Below are positions 1-9,242 of a DNA stretch of 64,000 nt, in pieces. Source of the DNA: Xanthomonas sp. XNM01 (lineage in GTDB: Bacteria > Pseudomonadota > Gammaproteobacteria > Xanthomonadales > Xanthomonadaceae); assembly GCF_014851915.1 (NCBI RefSeq), contig NZ_JACVAP010000004.1, positions 124,001 through 188,000 on the forward strand, written 5' to 3'. A model generated the notes under the pieces. The model did no database searches. It was given only the letters and a program-made list of their open reading frames with translations, and was not told where the DNA came from. A program made the position numbers and the translations under genes. Each line of letters starts with the position of its first letter. The first letter of the stretch is position 1.

Positions 1-61
1 GATGCAGGCGGCGCCCTTGTCGGCGCACCGGCGCAGCAATGCGGTGGACATGCCGCGATCG

Positions 62-87
62 CGTGCCGGCCATCAACGGCCGGCACG
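62..87 (-). terminator. Stem-loop downstream of the hexosaminidase gene
   Basis: A perfect 10-bp inverted repeat (62-71 with 78-87) with a 6-base loop lies 25 bases after the hexosaminidase stop codon. No T-run follows on the minus strand, so termination is inferred from position and stem strength only. Confidence 0.45.
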
Positions 88-111
88 GCGTTCGCCCGGA
101 CCGCGCGTTGC

Positions 112-2445
112 TCAGCGCGGCACGAGGGTGGCCCGGTCCAGCACCCACATCCGTGGCCGGGTGTCGCCGGTGAAGCGCAGGCACAGGTCGCGGCGGCCGG
201 CGATGTCGGCGGGCAGTGGCGCGGTGACCTCGATGAAGCCATCGGCGCCGGTTGCGGCGGGCAGCGGCACGCTGGCCAGGCGGTCGCCACCGCAGCCATC
301 GGCATGGATGTCGAGTTCGCCGTGGACGGAACGCGCCGGTTCGAAGCGGCGTGCCGGTTCGTCGTGGGCCAGCTGGAAGTAGTACGGGATCCGCCCGGCA
401 CGCACCCTGACCGCGGCGATGCCGGTCAGGTCGGCGCCGTTCCACTGCGAGCACGGGTAGAAGATCGTGGTGTTGAAGATCGCGCGCTCGCCGTCGGCCG
501 GGACGTCGTCCTCGAGCCGGAGCAGCAGTGCACCGGCATCGGGGCACAGGTCGAGCTGTTCGTCGGTGCGGCTCAGCAGCGCGGCAGCGTCGTAGGCGAA
601 GCTGCGCGACGCCGCCAGCGGACGGCCCTGGGCGAAGGCCGCCGTGCGCACCTGCGCCGGCAGGCGCAGCTGCAGCGGGGTGGTGTAAACCGCCGCATCC
701 GTGCCCGGCTCGCTGCCATCGGTGGTGTAACGCACCTCGTAGCCCAGCGGGTTGGCCAGCGTCACCTCGACCGTGCCGGCGGCACGCTCGTCCTTTGCGA
801 CCGCATCGACCTGGAATGGCGTCTGCGCGTAGCCGATGTTCCAGCGCCGGTAGCGCTCCAGCTGCACCGGCAGGCGTTCGAGGAAGCCGGCGTAGTCCTT
901 CGATGCCTGCGGGCTCCAGCCGGTTTCGGCCACGGCGGCCAGGCGCGGGAACATGTGGTGCTGCAGGCGCGCGAAGGTGCGGGTGTGCTCGGTCCACAGA
1001 TTGGCCTGCAGGCCGAGGATGTGGTGGTGCTGGCTGGCTTCCAGCTCTGCCGGCACCGGCTCGAAGTCGTAGACCTGCTGCAGCGTGATCGTCGCCGGGC
1101 GCCCCGGCGGCTCGTCGGGCGAGGACGTCTGCAGGTAGTCCAGATACAGCGACGACACCGGCGACATCACCACGTCATGGCCGGCACGTGCGGCCTGCAG
1201 GCCGCCTTCGGTGCCGCGCCAGGACATCACCGTGGCCTCGGCCGGCAGGGGCGCTTCGAGGATCTCGTCCCAGCCGATCAGGCGTTTGCCGTGGCCGGCC
1301 AGGAACTTCTCCAGCCGCGCGACCATCACGCCCTGCATCGCCATCTCATCCCTGGCGCCGAACTCGCGCATGCGCTGCTGCACGCGGGCCGAGGCCTCCC
1401 ACTGGTCCTTGACCGCCTCGTCGCCGCCGATGTGGAAATAGGTGCCCGGGAACAGCGGGATCATCTCGGCGATCACGTTCTCGAGGAATTCGAAGGTGGC
1501 GTCCTCGACGTTGAACAGATTCGGGAACACGCCCCATTCGCTGGACGGCACCAGCGGCTGGTCGGTGGTGCCCAGTTCCGGATAGGCGGCGATCGCCGCG
1601 GTGGCATGGCCGGGCACGTCGAACTCGGGAACGACGGTGATCTGGCGCGCGGCCGCATAGGCGACCACGTCGCGGATCTGGTCCTGGGTGTAGAAGCCGC
1701 AGTACGGGCGCGGCTGGCCGGTCGCCGGCTCGATGCCGCCGTCGCCGGCCGGGATGCGGCAGCCGCCGATCTCGGTGAGCTTCGGATACCGCTTGATCTC
1801 GATGCGCCAGCCCTGGTCGTCGGTCAGATGCCAGTGCAGGGTGTTGAGCTTGTGCAGCGCCATCGCATCGATGACCTGCTTGGTTTCTTCCACGGTCCAG
1901 AAATGACGCGCGGGGTCGAGCATGAAGCCGCGCCAGCCGAAGCGCGGCGCGTCCTCGATGCGCACCGCCGGCACCACCAGTGCGGCATCGGCGTCCACGG
2001 ACGAGGTGGCCAGCTGCAGCAGCGTCATCGCGCCGTAGAACAGCCCGCGCGGCGTGCCCGCGCTGATGCGGACGCCGTCGGCATCGGACTGCAGTACATA
2101 GCCTTCGGGATGGCCGTCGGCCTGGGTCGGGTCGATCGTGAAGCGGATGCCGCCGGTCCTGCCGTCGTCGGCGATCGAGAGTGCCGGACCCTTGCCCTTC
2201 GCCAACAGGTCGACGAACTGCGTGGCGACCGCCTGCGCGCCGTCGCCTTCGGCCAGCAGCGGTGTCTGCGCCGTGATCGTGTACCGGCCCTGGGCCGGTG
2301 TCAGCGATGCGGGGGCCGGGATGAGGACGGATGCGGCCACCGTCGCCGCATCCGGCACGCTGCTGGCGTTCCCTGACGCCGTGCATGCCGTCGACAGGGC
2401 GAGTGCGGCCACCAGCAGGAGGCGCGAATGGGCGAATGGATGCAT
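112..2445 (-). CDS. Beta-N-acetylhexosaminidase (GH20), lipoprotein
   Basis: This 777-residue enzyme should remove terminal beta-linked GlcNAc (or GalNAc) from chito-oligosaccharides or glycans. The start at 2445 opens a lipoprotein signal peptide with the lipobox LSTAC (Cys21), so it is probably anchored on a periplasmic or surface-facing membrane leaflet. Residues about 40-160 look like the non-catalytic GH20b domain. The catalytic barrel runs from about 165 to 530 and carries HIGGDEA at 338-344, with the Asp342-Glu343 pair used in substrate-assisted catalysis. A C-terminal immunoglobulin-like domain of the chitobiase type (RYTTDGSEP) follows. It is the last gene of the leftward group after glucokinase and the TonB receptor and supplies GlcNAc to the nag pathway. 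The open frame extends further upstream to 2559, but only the 2445 start gives a proper signal peptide. Confidence 0.93.
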   Translation of the reverse strand: MHPFAHSRLLLVAALALSTACTASGNASSVPDAATVAASVLIPAPASLTPAQGRYTITAQTPLLAEGDGAQAVATQFVDLLAKGKGPALSIADDGRTGGIRFTIDPTQADGHPEGYVLQSDADGVRISAGTPRGLFYGAMTLLQLATSSVDADAALVVPAVRIEDAPRFGWRGFMLDPARHFWTVEETKQVIDAMALHKLNTLHWHLTDDQGWRIEIKRYPKLTEIGGCRIPAGDGGIEPATGQPRPYCGFYTQDQIRDVVAYAAARQITVVPEFDVPGHATAAIAAYPELGTTDQPLVPSSEWGVFPNLFNVEDATFEFLENVIAEMIPLFPGTYFHIGGDEAVKDQWEASARVQQRMREFGARDEMAMQGVMVARLEKFLAGHGKRLIGWDEILEAPLPAEATVMSWRGTEGGLQAARAGHDVVMSPVSSLYLDYLQTSSPDEPPGRPATITLQQVYDFEPVPAELEASQHHHILGLQANLWTEHTRTFARLQHHMFPRLAAVAETGWSPQASKDYAGFLERLPVQLERYRRWNIGYAQTPFQVDAVAKDERAAGTVEVTLANPLGYEVRYTTDGSEPGTDAAVYTTPLQLRLPAQVRTAAFAQGRPLAASRSFAYDAAALLSRTDEQLDLCPDAGALLLRLEDDVPADGERAIFNTTIFYPCSQWNGADLTGIAAVRVRAGRIPYYFQLAHDEPARRFEPARSVHGELDIHADGCGGDRLASVPLPAATGADGFIEVTAPLPADIAGRRDLCLRFTGDTRPRMWVLDRATLVPR

Positions 2446-2503
2446 GTGCTGCCTGGTCGTGTGAGGCGGGACACGGCACCGTCCCGCGGGAGTGTCGCCC
2501 GGC

Positions 2504-2569
2504 GACGACCGGCCATTGCAGGCCGGTCGTCCCCGGGAGCCTGGCGGTGACGGGGCCAATCCGCCAGGC
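2504..2569 (-). terminator. Two tandem stem-loops between receptor and hexosaminidase genes
   Basis: After the receptor stop at 2581 the minus strand meets a 9-bp stem (2539-2547 with 2561-2569, 13-base loop) and then a perfect 11-bp stem (2504-2514 with 2521-2531, 6-base loop). Neither is followed by a clear T-run. They could terminate part of the receptor mRNA or protect its 3' end, so that receptor and enzyme are made in different amounts. Confidence 0.45.
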
Positions 2570-2580
2570 CGGTGCGCCGG

Positions 2581-5292
2581 TCAGTAGCTGACGCGCAGGT
2601 TCAGGTAGTACTGGCGCCCATTGGCATAGAACGCGTAGGGCAGGTACCCGGCATCGCTGTCGGTGTAGTACTTGTAGGTCGGGTTGTTGAGGTTCAGGCC
2701 ATCGACCGAGACCGACAACCAGTCGGTGAAGCGGTACGACAGCGACGCCGAGAGGTTGCCGACGCTCTTCTGGTAGAAGTCGTCGGTACGGCTGACGCCG
2801 GCGAAGAAGTCGTCGCGCCAGGTCCAGCTCACGCGCGCGCTCAGCCGGTCGTTCTCGAAGTAGCCGGCGAGGTTGTAGGTGCTCTTGGAGGTGCCGTTGA
2901 GCGGCGCGCCGTCGGTGGTCTCGCCATCGGCCCAGGTGTAGTTGGCCGAGACGCCGAACCACTCGCCGATCGGCTGCTGGTAAGCCAGTTCGAAGCCCTT
3001 GATCTTGCCGTTGGTGTTGACCGGGACGGAGACCTCGTAGTCGGCGTACACGGGGGTGCCCGCGGCGAGGCTCGCCGCCTGGTCGAGGTACTGGATGGTG
3101 GTGGTGCCGAAGTTGATGTAATCGTCCAGCTGCATCGCGAACACGCCGAACGAGAGCAGCGCACGCGGTGCGAAGTACCACTCGATGGCCGCGTCGTAGT
3201 TGGTCGAGATGATCGGATCCAGCTGCGGATTGCCGCCGCTGCCGGTGTGGGTCAGGTCGGCCAGCGACAGGGAGCCGGCCAGCGCCGAGTAGTCCGGACG
3301 GGTCATGGTCTGCGACACGGCGAAGCGCGTCACCAGGTCGTCGGACAGGTTGATCTTGATGTTGGCGCTGGGCAGCAGGCGCTTGTAGTCGTTCTGTTCC
3401 ACGATCGGCAGATAGTCGCCGAACGCCGACCCGGTGACCGCGCCGGGGATGCCCGAGCCGACAGGAAGGGCCTGGTTGTAGCGGACATCGGTCCTGGTGC
3501 TGACGTAGCGCAGGCCGAAGTTGCCGCTCCACGCCGTGCCTTCCAGATTCGCCTGGAGGTAGGCGGCGCCGATCTTCTCCTTCACGCCGTAGACGTCGGA
3601 GAAGTAGAAGCGCGAGACCGGATCGCGGTTGGCGAAGCGCTCGTTGAGATCCGCGAGCTGCTCCGGCGTGTAGTACCAGATGCCGCCGGGGAAGCTGCCG
3701 CCCAGATCGCTGCCGTAGTCGCCCGGATAGACGCCACCGGTAGTCGGGTAGTTGCCGATGTCGTTCCAGTCGGTGGCGAAGTTCGGGCCCTGCGCGATCT
3801 CGAAGTCGTTGCGGCGCTCGTGCTCGGAGTAGCGCGCGCCGAAGTCCAGCGAGCTCAGCACGCTGCTGGCGTCGGCGAACAACGTGGCATCGGCCGCGAA
3901 CCAGTCCTCCTCGTCGCGTACGTCGATGGCCTGGCCGCCGAAGATCCAGCCGCTGCCGATCATGTGGTTGGAGGGCGTGTTGTTGCCGCCCAGCGTCCAG
4001 TCGATCGGGTCGCCGAGACCCCCCATCGACCAGCTCGCGCCGCCATTGGGCGCCAGCCCGGTTTCGATCACGTCCTGGGTCGGGCTGCTGCCCTTGCCCT
4101 GGGTGGTGCCCAGCTGGAACTTCAGCGTGAGGTTGTCGGTCGCCTGCCAGTCGGTGTCGAGCGTCACGTACTTCGACTCGGAGGACGCACCGGGACGGGA
4201 GATCATGTCGTACACGCCGTAGGGCGTCGGCGCGGCCGGGTCGCCCACGCCGGATGCGTAGGTCGCCTGGGTCAGCACGCCGTTGCGGATCACGTAGCCC
4301 GGCTGCGGCGCCCGGGTGTTCGCGAACTGGCTGGTCCACAGCATGTAGTTGCGGTTGTAGTTGTCCGCTTCGAGCTTGGAATAGAACGCGTTGAGGTTCA
4401 GCGACAGCGTATCGGTCGGCTTGACCTGGATCCCCAGCACGCCACCCTTCCGCTCGCGCTGCTGCTCGAAGTAGGTGGCACCGAGCAGGTTCGGGTAGTA
4501 CACGCCGGCCAGATCCGGATTGGTCGCCACCACCGCCGCGTCGTCCGCGATCTGGCCGTAGCCGCCGACGACCTCCTGGCCGTCGCGGCGCAGACTGCGC
4601 TTCTCGACGAAGCCCTGCACCATCACGCCGAAGGTGTTGGCGTCGTTCTTCCAGTTCAGCAGGCCGCTGAACTGGGGCTCGGTGTCGCCGGGCAGGTCCG
4701 AATAGACCGCGCCGAGCGAGGCTTCTGCGGTGAACGGATCGGCGAAGTTGAGCGGCTTGCGGGTGACGATGTTGACCGAGCCGGCGCTGCCGCCTTCGAC
4801 CAGCTTCGCTTCCGAGCTCTTGTGCACCACGACCTGCTCGACGATCTCGGCCGGCAGCAGCGAGTAGCTGACGCTGCGGCCGACGTTGGCGACCTGGCTC
4901 AGCACGAACCAGTCGCCGGTGCCGACGGTATGGCCGTTGACCAGGGTCTGGGTCAGGCTCGGATTGGTGCCGCGCAGGCTCACCCGGTCGGCCTCGTCGA
5001 ATGCGCCCTCGCTCGCGCTGGACGAGCTGATGTTCACGCCCGGCAGCTCGCGCAGCGTGTCGGCGACGTTCTTGGCGGGCAGCTTGCCGATGTCCTCCGC
5101 GGTGATGACGTCGACGTGGGACTGCGCGTCGCGCTTGGTATCCAGCGAGCGCTCCAGGCTGCCGCGGATGCCGGTCACGACCACCGTGTCGAGCTCGGTC
5201 GGATCGGCGTCGGGAGCCGGCTGCTGCGCCTGCGCGGAAAAGGCCAGGCATGAGGTGACGGCGACGAACAGAATGCTCTTGCGGTACTTCAT
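2581..5292 (-). CDS. TonB-dependent outer-membrane receptor
   Basis: The 903-residue protein begins with a Sec signal peptide (MKYRKSILFVAVTSCLAFSAQA) followed by a TonB-box-like segment (DTVVVTG, about residue 33) and a plug domain with LRELPGVNIS and SVNIVTRKPL motifs. The rest is a 22-strand-type barrel ending in aromatic Tyr. The start at 5292 has AGGAGA eight bases upstream. The layout fits the Xanthomonas/Caulobacter oligosaccharide receptor class. Lying between glucokinase and a GH20 hexosaminidase, it most likely imports GlcNAc or chito-oligosaccharides across the outer membrane using TonB energy; this substrate is inferred from context only. Confidence 0.93.
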   Translation of the reverse strand: MKYRKSILFVAVTSCLAFSAQAQQPAPDADPTELDTVVVTGIRGSLERSLDTKRDAQSHVDVITAEDIGKLPAKNVADTLRELPGVNISSSSASEGAFDEADRVSLRGTNPSLTQTLVNGHTVGTGDWFVLSQVANVGRSVSYSLLPAEIVEQVVVHKSSEAKLVEGGSAGSVNIVTRKPLNFADPFTAEASLGAVYSDLPGDTEPQFSGLLNWKNDANTFGVMVQGFVEKRSLRRDGQEVVGGYGQIADDAAVVATNPDLAGVYYPNLLGATYFEQQRERKGGVLGIQVKPTDTLSLNLNAFYSKLEADNYNRNYMLWTSQFANTRAPQPGYVIRNGVLTQATYASGVGDPAAPTPYGVYDMISRPGASSESKYVTLDTDWQATDNLTLKFQLGTTQGKGSSPTQDVIETGLAPNGGASWSMGGLGDPIDWTLGGNNTPSNHMIGSGWIFGGQAIDVRDEEDWFAADATLFADASSVLSSLDFGARYSEHERRNDFEIAQGPNFATDWNDIGNYPTTGGVYPGDYGSDLGGSFPGGIWYYTPEQLADLNERFANRDPVSRFYFSDVYGVKEKIGAAYLQANLEGTAWSGNFGLRYVSTRTDVRYNQALPVGSGIPGAVTGSAFGDYLPIVEQNDYKRLLPSANIKINLSDDLVTRFAVSQTMTRPDYSALAGSLSLADLTHTGSGGNPQLDPIISTNYDAAIEWYFAPRALLSFGVFAMQLDDYINFGTTTIQYLDQAASLAAGTPVYADYEVSVPVNTNGKIKGFELAYQQPIGEWFGVSANYTWADGETTDGAPLNGTSKSTYNLAGYFENDRLSARVSWTWRDDFFAGVSRTDDFYQKSVGNLSASLSYRFTDWLSVSVDGLNLNNPTYKYYTDSDAGYLPYAFYANGRQYYLNLRVSY

Positions 5293-5408
5293 GATGTCTC
5301 TCCTCATCATTGTCTGAGTGGGCCGGGCGATCCCGGCGACGACTGCTTCAGGCGCGATGGCCGGACCGTGCCTCGCGCGCATTCCCCTGGTCCTGCAGAC
5401 CCCGATCC

Positions 5409-6443
5409 TTAGTCCCGCTCCTGCATTCCCGATTCCAGATACCAGCTGGCCGCGCCGATCACGCCCAGCTGGCCGTGTTCCACCAGGCGCACCGATACCC
5501 GCTCCAGCGCTTCGCGCATCGGCCCCTTGTTGAGGAAGCGCGCGACGAAGTCGCTGCGCAGCAGGTAGTCGCGGATGTGCGGCAGGATGCCGCCGGCCAG
5601 GTACACACTCTGCACGCCGTAGAGCAGGGCCATGTCGCCGACCGCGCTGCCGAGCAGGCCGCAGAACACGTCCAGCGCCTCGCGCGCCCGGGCGTCGCTG
5701 CCCTCCAGCGCGGCGGCGGTGATGTCGCCCGGCCGTGCGAACCGCGGCGCATCGCCACGCAGCGCGCACAGCGCGGTGTAGATGTTGAGCAGCCCGGGTC
5801 CGGACAGCGCGTGCTCGATCGGCACATGGCTGCGCTGGCGCAGCATCTCCCGCAGCAGGTCCATTTCCAGGTCGGTGCCTGCGGCAAGCGCGGCCTGGCC
5901 CGGCTCGGTCGCCAGCACCACCGGCCGTGCGCCGGTGGGGATCCAGACCGCGCCGCCCAGGCCGGTGCCCGGGCCCAGGACCAGCGCCGGACCGCGCGCG
6001 GCCTGCTCCGGGCCGGTCAGGCGCAGCACGGCATTGGCGTCGAGCTGGGCGACCGCATGGGCGACGGCTTCGAAATCGTTGACCAGGTGCACGCTGCTCA
6101 GGCCGGTCTGCTCGCGGATCCGCGCCGGCGACAGCGGCCACGGCAGGTTGGCGGTGATGACGGTGCCGTCTTCGAGGGGAAAGCCGGCGCTGGCGATCAC
6201 CGCGACGTGCACCCGGGTACCGGCGTCGAGCCCGTCGAGGAACTCGCGGACGATGTCGGACAGGCTGGCGTAGTCGGCACAGCGGAACTTGCTGTAGGCC
6301 TGCACGCGGACCGGATGGCCGGCGTCGCCGCTGGCGTCGACCAGTCCGATCCGCACATGGGTGCCGCCGACATCGGCGGCGATGAAAGGCGCGGGGGACC
6401 GGCTGGACGCCGGGACGAGGGTGGCATTGGCAGCTGCGGACAC
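5409..6443 (-). CDS. glk: Glucokinase / sugar kinase (Glk family)
   Basis: This 344-residue cytoplasmic kinase phosphorylates glucose with ATP; in nag clusters of this type the paralogue often acts on GlcNAc and related amino sugars. Visible motifs are the phosphate-binding ADVGGTHVRIGL near the N-terminus, LVNDFEAVAHAV, and the LGPGTGLGG nucleotide loop, as in bacterial Glk (PF02685). The start is a GTG at 6443 with GGGGA just upstream. It is the first gene of the leftward group and diverges from the permease gene across a 382-base region holding two operator-like palindromes. GlcNAc kinase activity is inferred. Confidence 0.88.
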   Translation of the reverse strand: MSAAANATLVPASSRSPAPFIAADVGGTHVRIGLVDASGDAGHPVRVQAYSKFRCADYASLSDIVREFLDGLDAGTRVHVAVIASAGFPLEDGTVITANLPWPLSPARIREQTGLSSVHLVNDFEAVAHAVAQLDANAVLRLTGPEQAARGPALVLGPGTGLGGAVWIPTGARPVVLATEPGQAALAAGTDLEMDLLREMLRQRSHVPIEHALSGPGLLNIYTALCALRGDAPRFARPGDITAAALEGSDARAREALDVFCGLLGSAVGDMALLYGVQSVYLAGGILPHIRDYLLRSDFVARFLNKGPMREALERVSVRLVEHGQLGVIGAASWYLESGMQERD

Positions 6444-6519
6444 GCGGTTTCCCCGTTGCAGGTGATGGGCCCGACGCCATGCGTGGACCGACGGATTGGG
6501 CCGGAGTGTGGAAGTGCTC

Positions 6520-6533
6520 TGACAACGATGTCA
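6520..6533. promoter_or_regulatory. Operator-like palindrome (NagR-type), glk side
   Basis: The 14-base site TGACAACGATGTCA has perfect TGACA/TGTCA arms round a CG centre, the shape expected for a LacI-family dimer. It closely resembles the NagR box described for Xanthomonas (roughly TGACA-RCGY-TGTCA, from memory). It lies about 77 bases before the glucokinase start. The minus strand reads TTGACA at 6534-6529, overlapping the site. Confidence 0.6.
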
Positions 6534-6724
6534 ACAGCCGATGACAGAGAAAATGGCATGACCTCGGGCTTCGCACCAAAAGCGGCGAACTGCGCAGGCC
6601 GCAACGGCGATTGCGCACAAAACCGGTGCTATTCAAGTCAAAAACGGTCCCTATTCAGTTCCTTGTGCGCCGTGCAACGTGCTGCATGGCAGCATGCGAC
6701 GGCGCGTTGCGGTCCATCCGGCGG

Positions 6725-6730
6725 TTGACA
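6725..6730 (+). promoter_or_regulatory. Candidate -35 box of the nagP-nagX operon
   Basis: A perfect TTGACA stands about 95 bases before the permease start. The region 17-20 bases further on (6748-6754) is only a weak -10 (AAGAAT-like). The operator palindrome at 6757-6770 would then cover the transcription start, which fits repression. Confidence 0.4.
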
Positions 6731-6756
6731 AGCCGTGCCTGCCCACGGAAAGAATG

Positions 6757-6770
6757 TGACAACGTTGTTC
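6757..6770. promoter_or_regulatory. Operator-like palindrome (NagR-type), nagP side
   Basis: TGACAACGTTGTTC contains the perfect 10-base palindrome ACAACGTTGT and shares its left arm and CG centre with the site at 6520. It lies 56 bases upstream of the permease start and just after a TTGACA box, so the LacI-type repressor encoded in this operon is its likely ligand. Confidence 0.6.
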
Positions 6771-6825
6771 CCGCTTGTCCGGTGCCTGCCGGACCACAGT
6801 CCACTGCCGGGGAGGCATAGACGGG

Positions 6826-8109
6826 ATGTCCGCAACCACCGCCGCGCAACCGCGCACCAGCCTGGCCACCTCGATCGCGATCGTCGGCGGCCTGTTCTTC
6901 ATCATCGGCTTCTTCACCTGGATCAACGGACCGCTGATCACCTTCGTCAAGCTCGCTTTCGACGTCAGCGAGATCTCGGCGTTCCTGGTGCTGATGGTGT
7001 TCTACCTGTCGTACTTCTTCCTGGCGTTGCCCTCGTCATGGATCCTGCGGATCACCGGCATGAAGAAGGGACTGGCGCTGAGCCTGGCGGTGATGGCGGT
7101 GGGCGCGATGATGTTCGGCGAGTTCGCCACGCGGCGCTGGTTCGGCGGCGCGCTGTCGGGCCTGTTCGTGATCGGTGGCGGGCTGGCGCTGCTGCAGACC
7201 GCGGTCAATCCCTACATCAGCATCCTCGGCCCGATCGAGAGCGCGGCGCGGCGGATCGCGCTGATGGGCATCTGCAACAAGATCGCAGGCATCCTCGCAC
7301 CGGTGGTCCTGGGTTCGTTCGTGCTGCATGGCGTCGGCGATCTCGCCGCGCAGGTCGAGGCTGCCGATGCCGCCACGCGCACGCAGCTGCTGACCGACTT
7401 CGCCACCAAGATCCACACGCCGTATCTGGTGATGGCCGGCGTGCTGCTGGTGATCTCCATCTGCGTATTGTTCTCGCCGCTGCCGGAACTCCGTACCGCC
7501 GATGCCAATGCCACCCCTGCCGGAGGCGCAGGGGCGCGCAGCAGCATCTTCCAGTTCCCGCACCTGTGGCTGGGCGTGTGCTGCCTGTTCGTCTACGTCG
7601 GCGTGGAAGTGCTGGCCGGCGATGCGATCGGCACCTACGGGCATGCATTCGGCCTGCCGCTGGACCAGACCAAGTTCTTCACCTCGTTCACCCTCGGCGC
7701 GATGCTGCTCGGCTACCTGGTCGGCCTGGCGCTGATTCCCCGCGTGGTCTCGCAGGAGCGCTGGCTGAGCGTGTCGGCGGTGCTGGGCGTGCTGTTTTCG
7801 CTGGGCGCGCTGTTCACCCACGGCTACGTGTCGGTGGGCTTCGTCGCCGCGCTGGGCTTCGCCAACGCGATGATGTGGCCGGCGATCTTCCCGCTGGCGA
7901 TCCGCGGGCTGGGCCGCTTCACCGAGATCGGCTCGGCGCTGCTGATCATGGGCATCGCCGGCGGCGCGATCATCCCGCAGCTGTTCGCGGTGCTCAAGCA
8001 GCATGCCGACTTCCAGCTGGTGTTCGCCGGGCTGACCGTGCCCTGCTATCTGTACATCCTGTACTACGCGCTGCGCGGGCACCGTGCCGGGCTCACCGGC
8101 GGGCGCTGA
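6826..8109 (+). CDS. nagP: N-acetylglucosamine permease, FHS-type MFS
   Basis: The 427-residue protein is a 12-helix major facilitator of the fucose-permease (FHS) type, beginning with a hydrophobic helix containing GGLFFIIGFFTWINGPL, which is typical of NagP/FucP-like sugar-proton symporters. The start at 6826 is chosen because GGGGAGG lies about 10 bases upstream; an in-frame start at 6775 would read through the operator and leader. It is the first gene of an operon with the repressor, deaminase, deacetylase and nagX-like genes, which argues for GlcNAc uptake across the inner membrane. Glucose or another hexose cannot be excluded by sequence alone. Confidence 0.88.
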   Translation: MSATTAAQPRTSLATSIAIVGGLFFIIGFFTWINGPLITFVKLAFDVSEISAFLVLMVFYLSYFFLALPSSWILRITGMKKGLALSLAVMAVGAMMFGEFATRRWFGGALSGLFVIGGGLALLQTAVNPYISILGPIESAARRIALMGICNKIAGILAPVVLGSFVLHGVGDLAAQVEAADAATRTQLLTDFATKIHTPYLVMAGVLLVISICVLFSPLPELRTADANATPAGGAGARSSIFQFPHLWLGVCCLFVYVGVEVLAGDAIGTYGHAFGLPLDQTKFFTSFTLGAMLLGYLVGLALIPRVVSQERWLSVSAVLGVLFSLGALFTHGYVSVGFVAALGFANAMMWPAIFPLAIRGLGRFTEIGSALLIMGIAGGAIIPQLFAVLKQHADFQLVFAGLTVPCYLYILYYALRGHRAGLTGGR

Positions 8110-8142
8110 TGCGCGCATGATGGACAGATACCGGAGAGGACA

Positions 8143-9225
8143 GTGACGGGCATGCGCAGACCCACCATCAAGGACGTCGCGGAGCGGGCGAAGGTGTCGC
8201 TCAAGACCGTGTCGCGGGTGATCAACAACGAGCCGTCGGTGATGCAGGCCACGCGCTCGCGCGTGCTGCAGGCCATCGCCGACCTCGACTACGAGCCGGA
8301 CGCGACCGCGCGCAACCTGCGCTCGGGTACGCCGTTCGTGATCGGACTGGTCTACGACAACCCGAATCCGTACCACATCATCGGCGTGCAGAACGGCGTG
8401 CTGGCGGCCTGCCGCGAAACCGGCTTCGGCCTGCAGATCCATCCCTGCGACTCCACCTCGCCGCTGCTGGCCGAGGAACTGGCCGAACTCGTGCAGCGCT
8501 CGCGCCTGGCCGGGCTGGTGCTGACCGCGCCGATGTCCGAGCGCCCCGAACTGCTGGCGGCGCTGCGGACCAAGGGCGTGCGCCTGGTGCGGATCATCGC
8601 CGCGACCGAGGATCCCGCGGACGGCATGCCCTGCGTGTTCATCGACGACCGCGATGCGGCCTACGAGGTCACCGAGCACCTGATCCAGCTCGGCCACCAG
8701 CGCATCGGGTTCCTGTGGGGCGGGGCGCAGCACCGTTCCAGCGGCGAGCGCTACGCCGGCTACGAGGCCGCGCTGAAGGATTACGGCATCACCCTCGACA
8801 AGCACCTGGTGATCCCCGGCGACTACACCTTCGACGACGGCTTCCGTGGCGCGCGCCGCCTGCTGGCGCTGCGCGAGCCGCCGACGGCGATCTTCGGCAG
8901 CAACGACGAAATCGCCTCCGGCGTGCTGGCCGCGGCCAAGTCGGTCGGGCTCAACGTGCCCTACGACCTGTCCATCGCCGGCTTCGAGGACAGCCCGTTC
9001 TCGCGCCAGTCCTGGCCGCCGCTGACCACCGCCAAGCAGGCCACCGGTGAGATCGCCCGGCATGCCGCGCGGCTGCTGATCGGCAGCCTGCGCCAGGACG
9101 CCTACGACGATGCACCGATGGCCGTGGCCAACCAGGGGTTCGTGCCGCAGCTGGTGGTGCGCGGCTCGACCGCGCCGGCGCCGCTGCAGCAGCGCCCGAA
9201 ACCGGCCTCCTCTTCAGACGCCTGA
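8143..9225 (+). CDS. nagR: LacI-family repressor of GlcNAc genes (NagR-like)
   Basis: The product (360 residues from the GTG at 8143, or 357 from ATG 8152) has an N-terminal helix-turn-helix (TIKDVAERAKVSLKTVSRV) and the hinge sequence of LacI regulators, followed by a periplasmic-binding-protein-like sensor domain from about residue 60. GGAG is spaced 6 bases from GTG 8143 and AGGA 11 bases from ATG 8152, so both starts are possible. The gene sits 33 bases after nagP. It should bind the two TGACA-CG-TGTCA type palindromes between glk and nagP and release them when a GlcNAc-derived inducer appears. The identity of the inducer is not visible here. Confidence 0.85.
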   Translation: MTGMRRPTIKDVAERAKVSLKTVSRVINNEPSVMQATRSRVLQAIADLDYEPDATARNLRSGTPFVIGLVYDNPNPYHIIGVQNGVLAACRETGFGLQIHPCDSTSPLLAEELAELVQRSRLAGLVLTAPMSERPELLAALRTKGVRLVRIIAATEDPADGMPCVFIDDRDAAYEVTEHLIQLGHQRIGFLWGGAQHRSSGERYAGYEAALKDYGITLDKHLVIPGDYTFDDGFRGARRLLALREPPTAIFGSNDEIASGVLAAAKSVGLNVPYDLSIAGFEDSPFSRQSWPPLTTAKQATGEIARHAARLLIGSLRQDAYDDAPMAVANQGFVPQLVVRGSTAPAPLQQRPKPASSSDA

Positions 9226-9242
9226 TCGACCCTGCCCAGACC

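Noticed and set aside
1-60. GNAT-acetyltransferase-like peptide on the minus strand at the left edge (GMSTALLRRCADKGA)
   Set aside because: Only about 20 codons are visible, an in-frame stop lies just upstream, and no start with a ribosome-binding site is present. The resemblance is too short to call a gene.
2572-5253. An 893-codon rightward open frame across the TonB receptor gene
   Set aside because: Antisense shadow of the receptor; the translation is Arg/Gly/Val-rich with no family resemblance.
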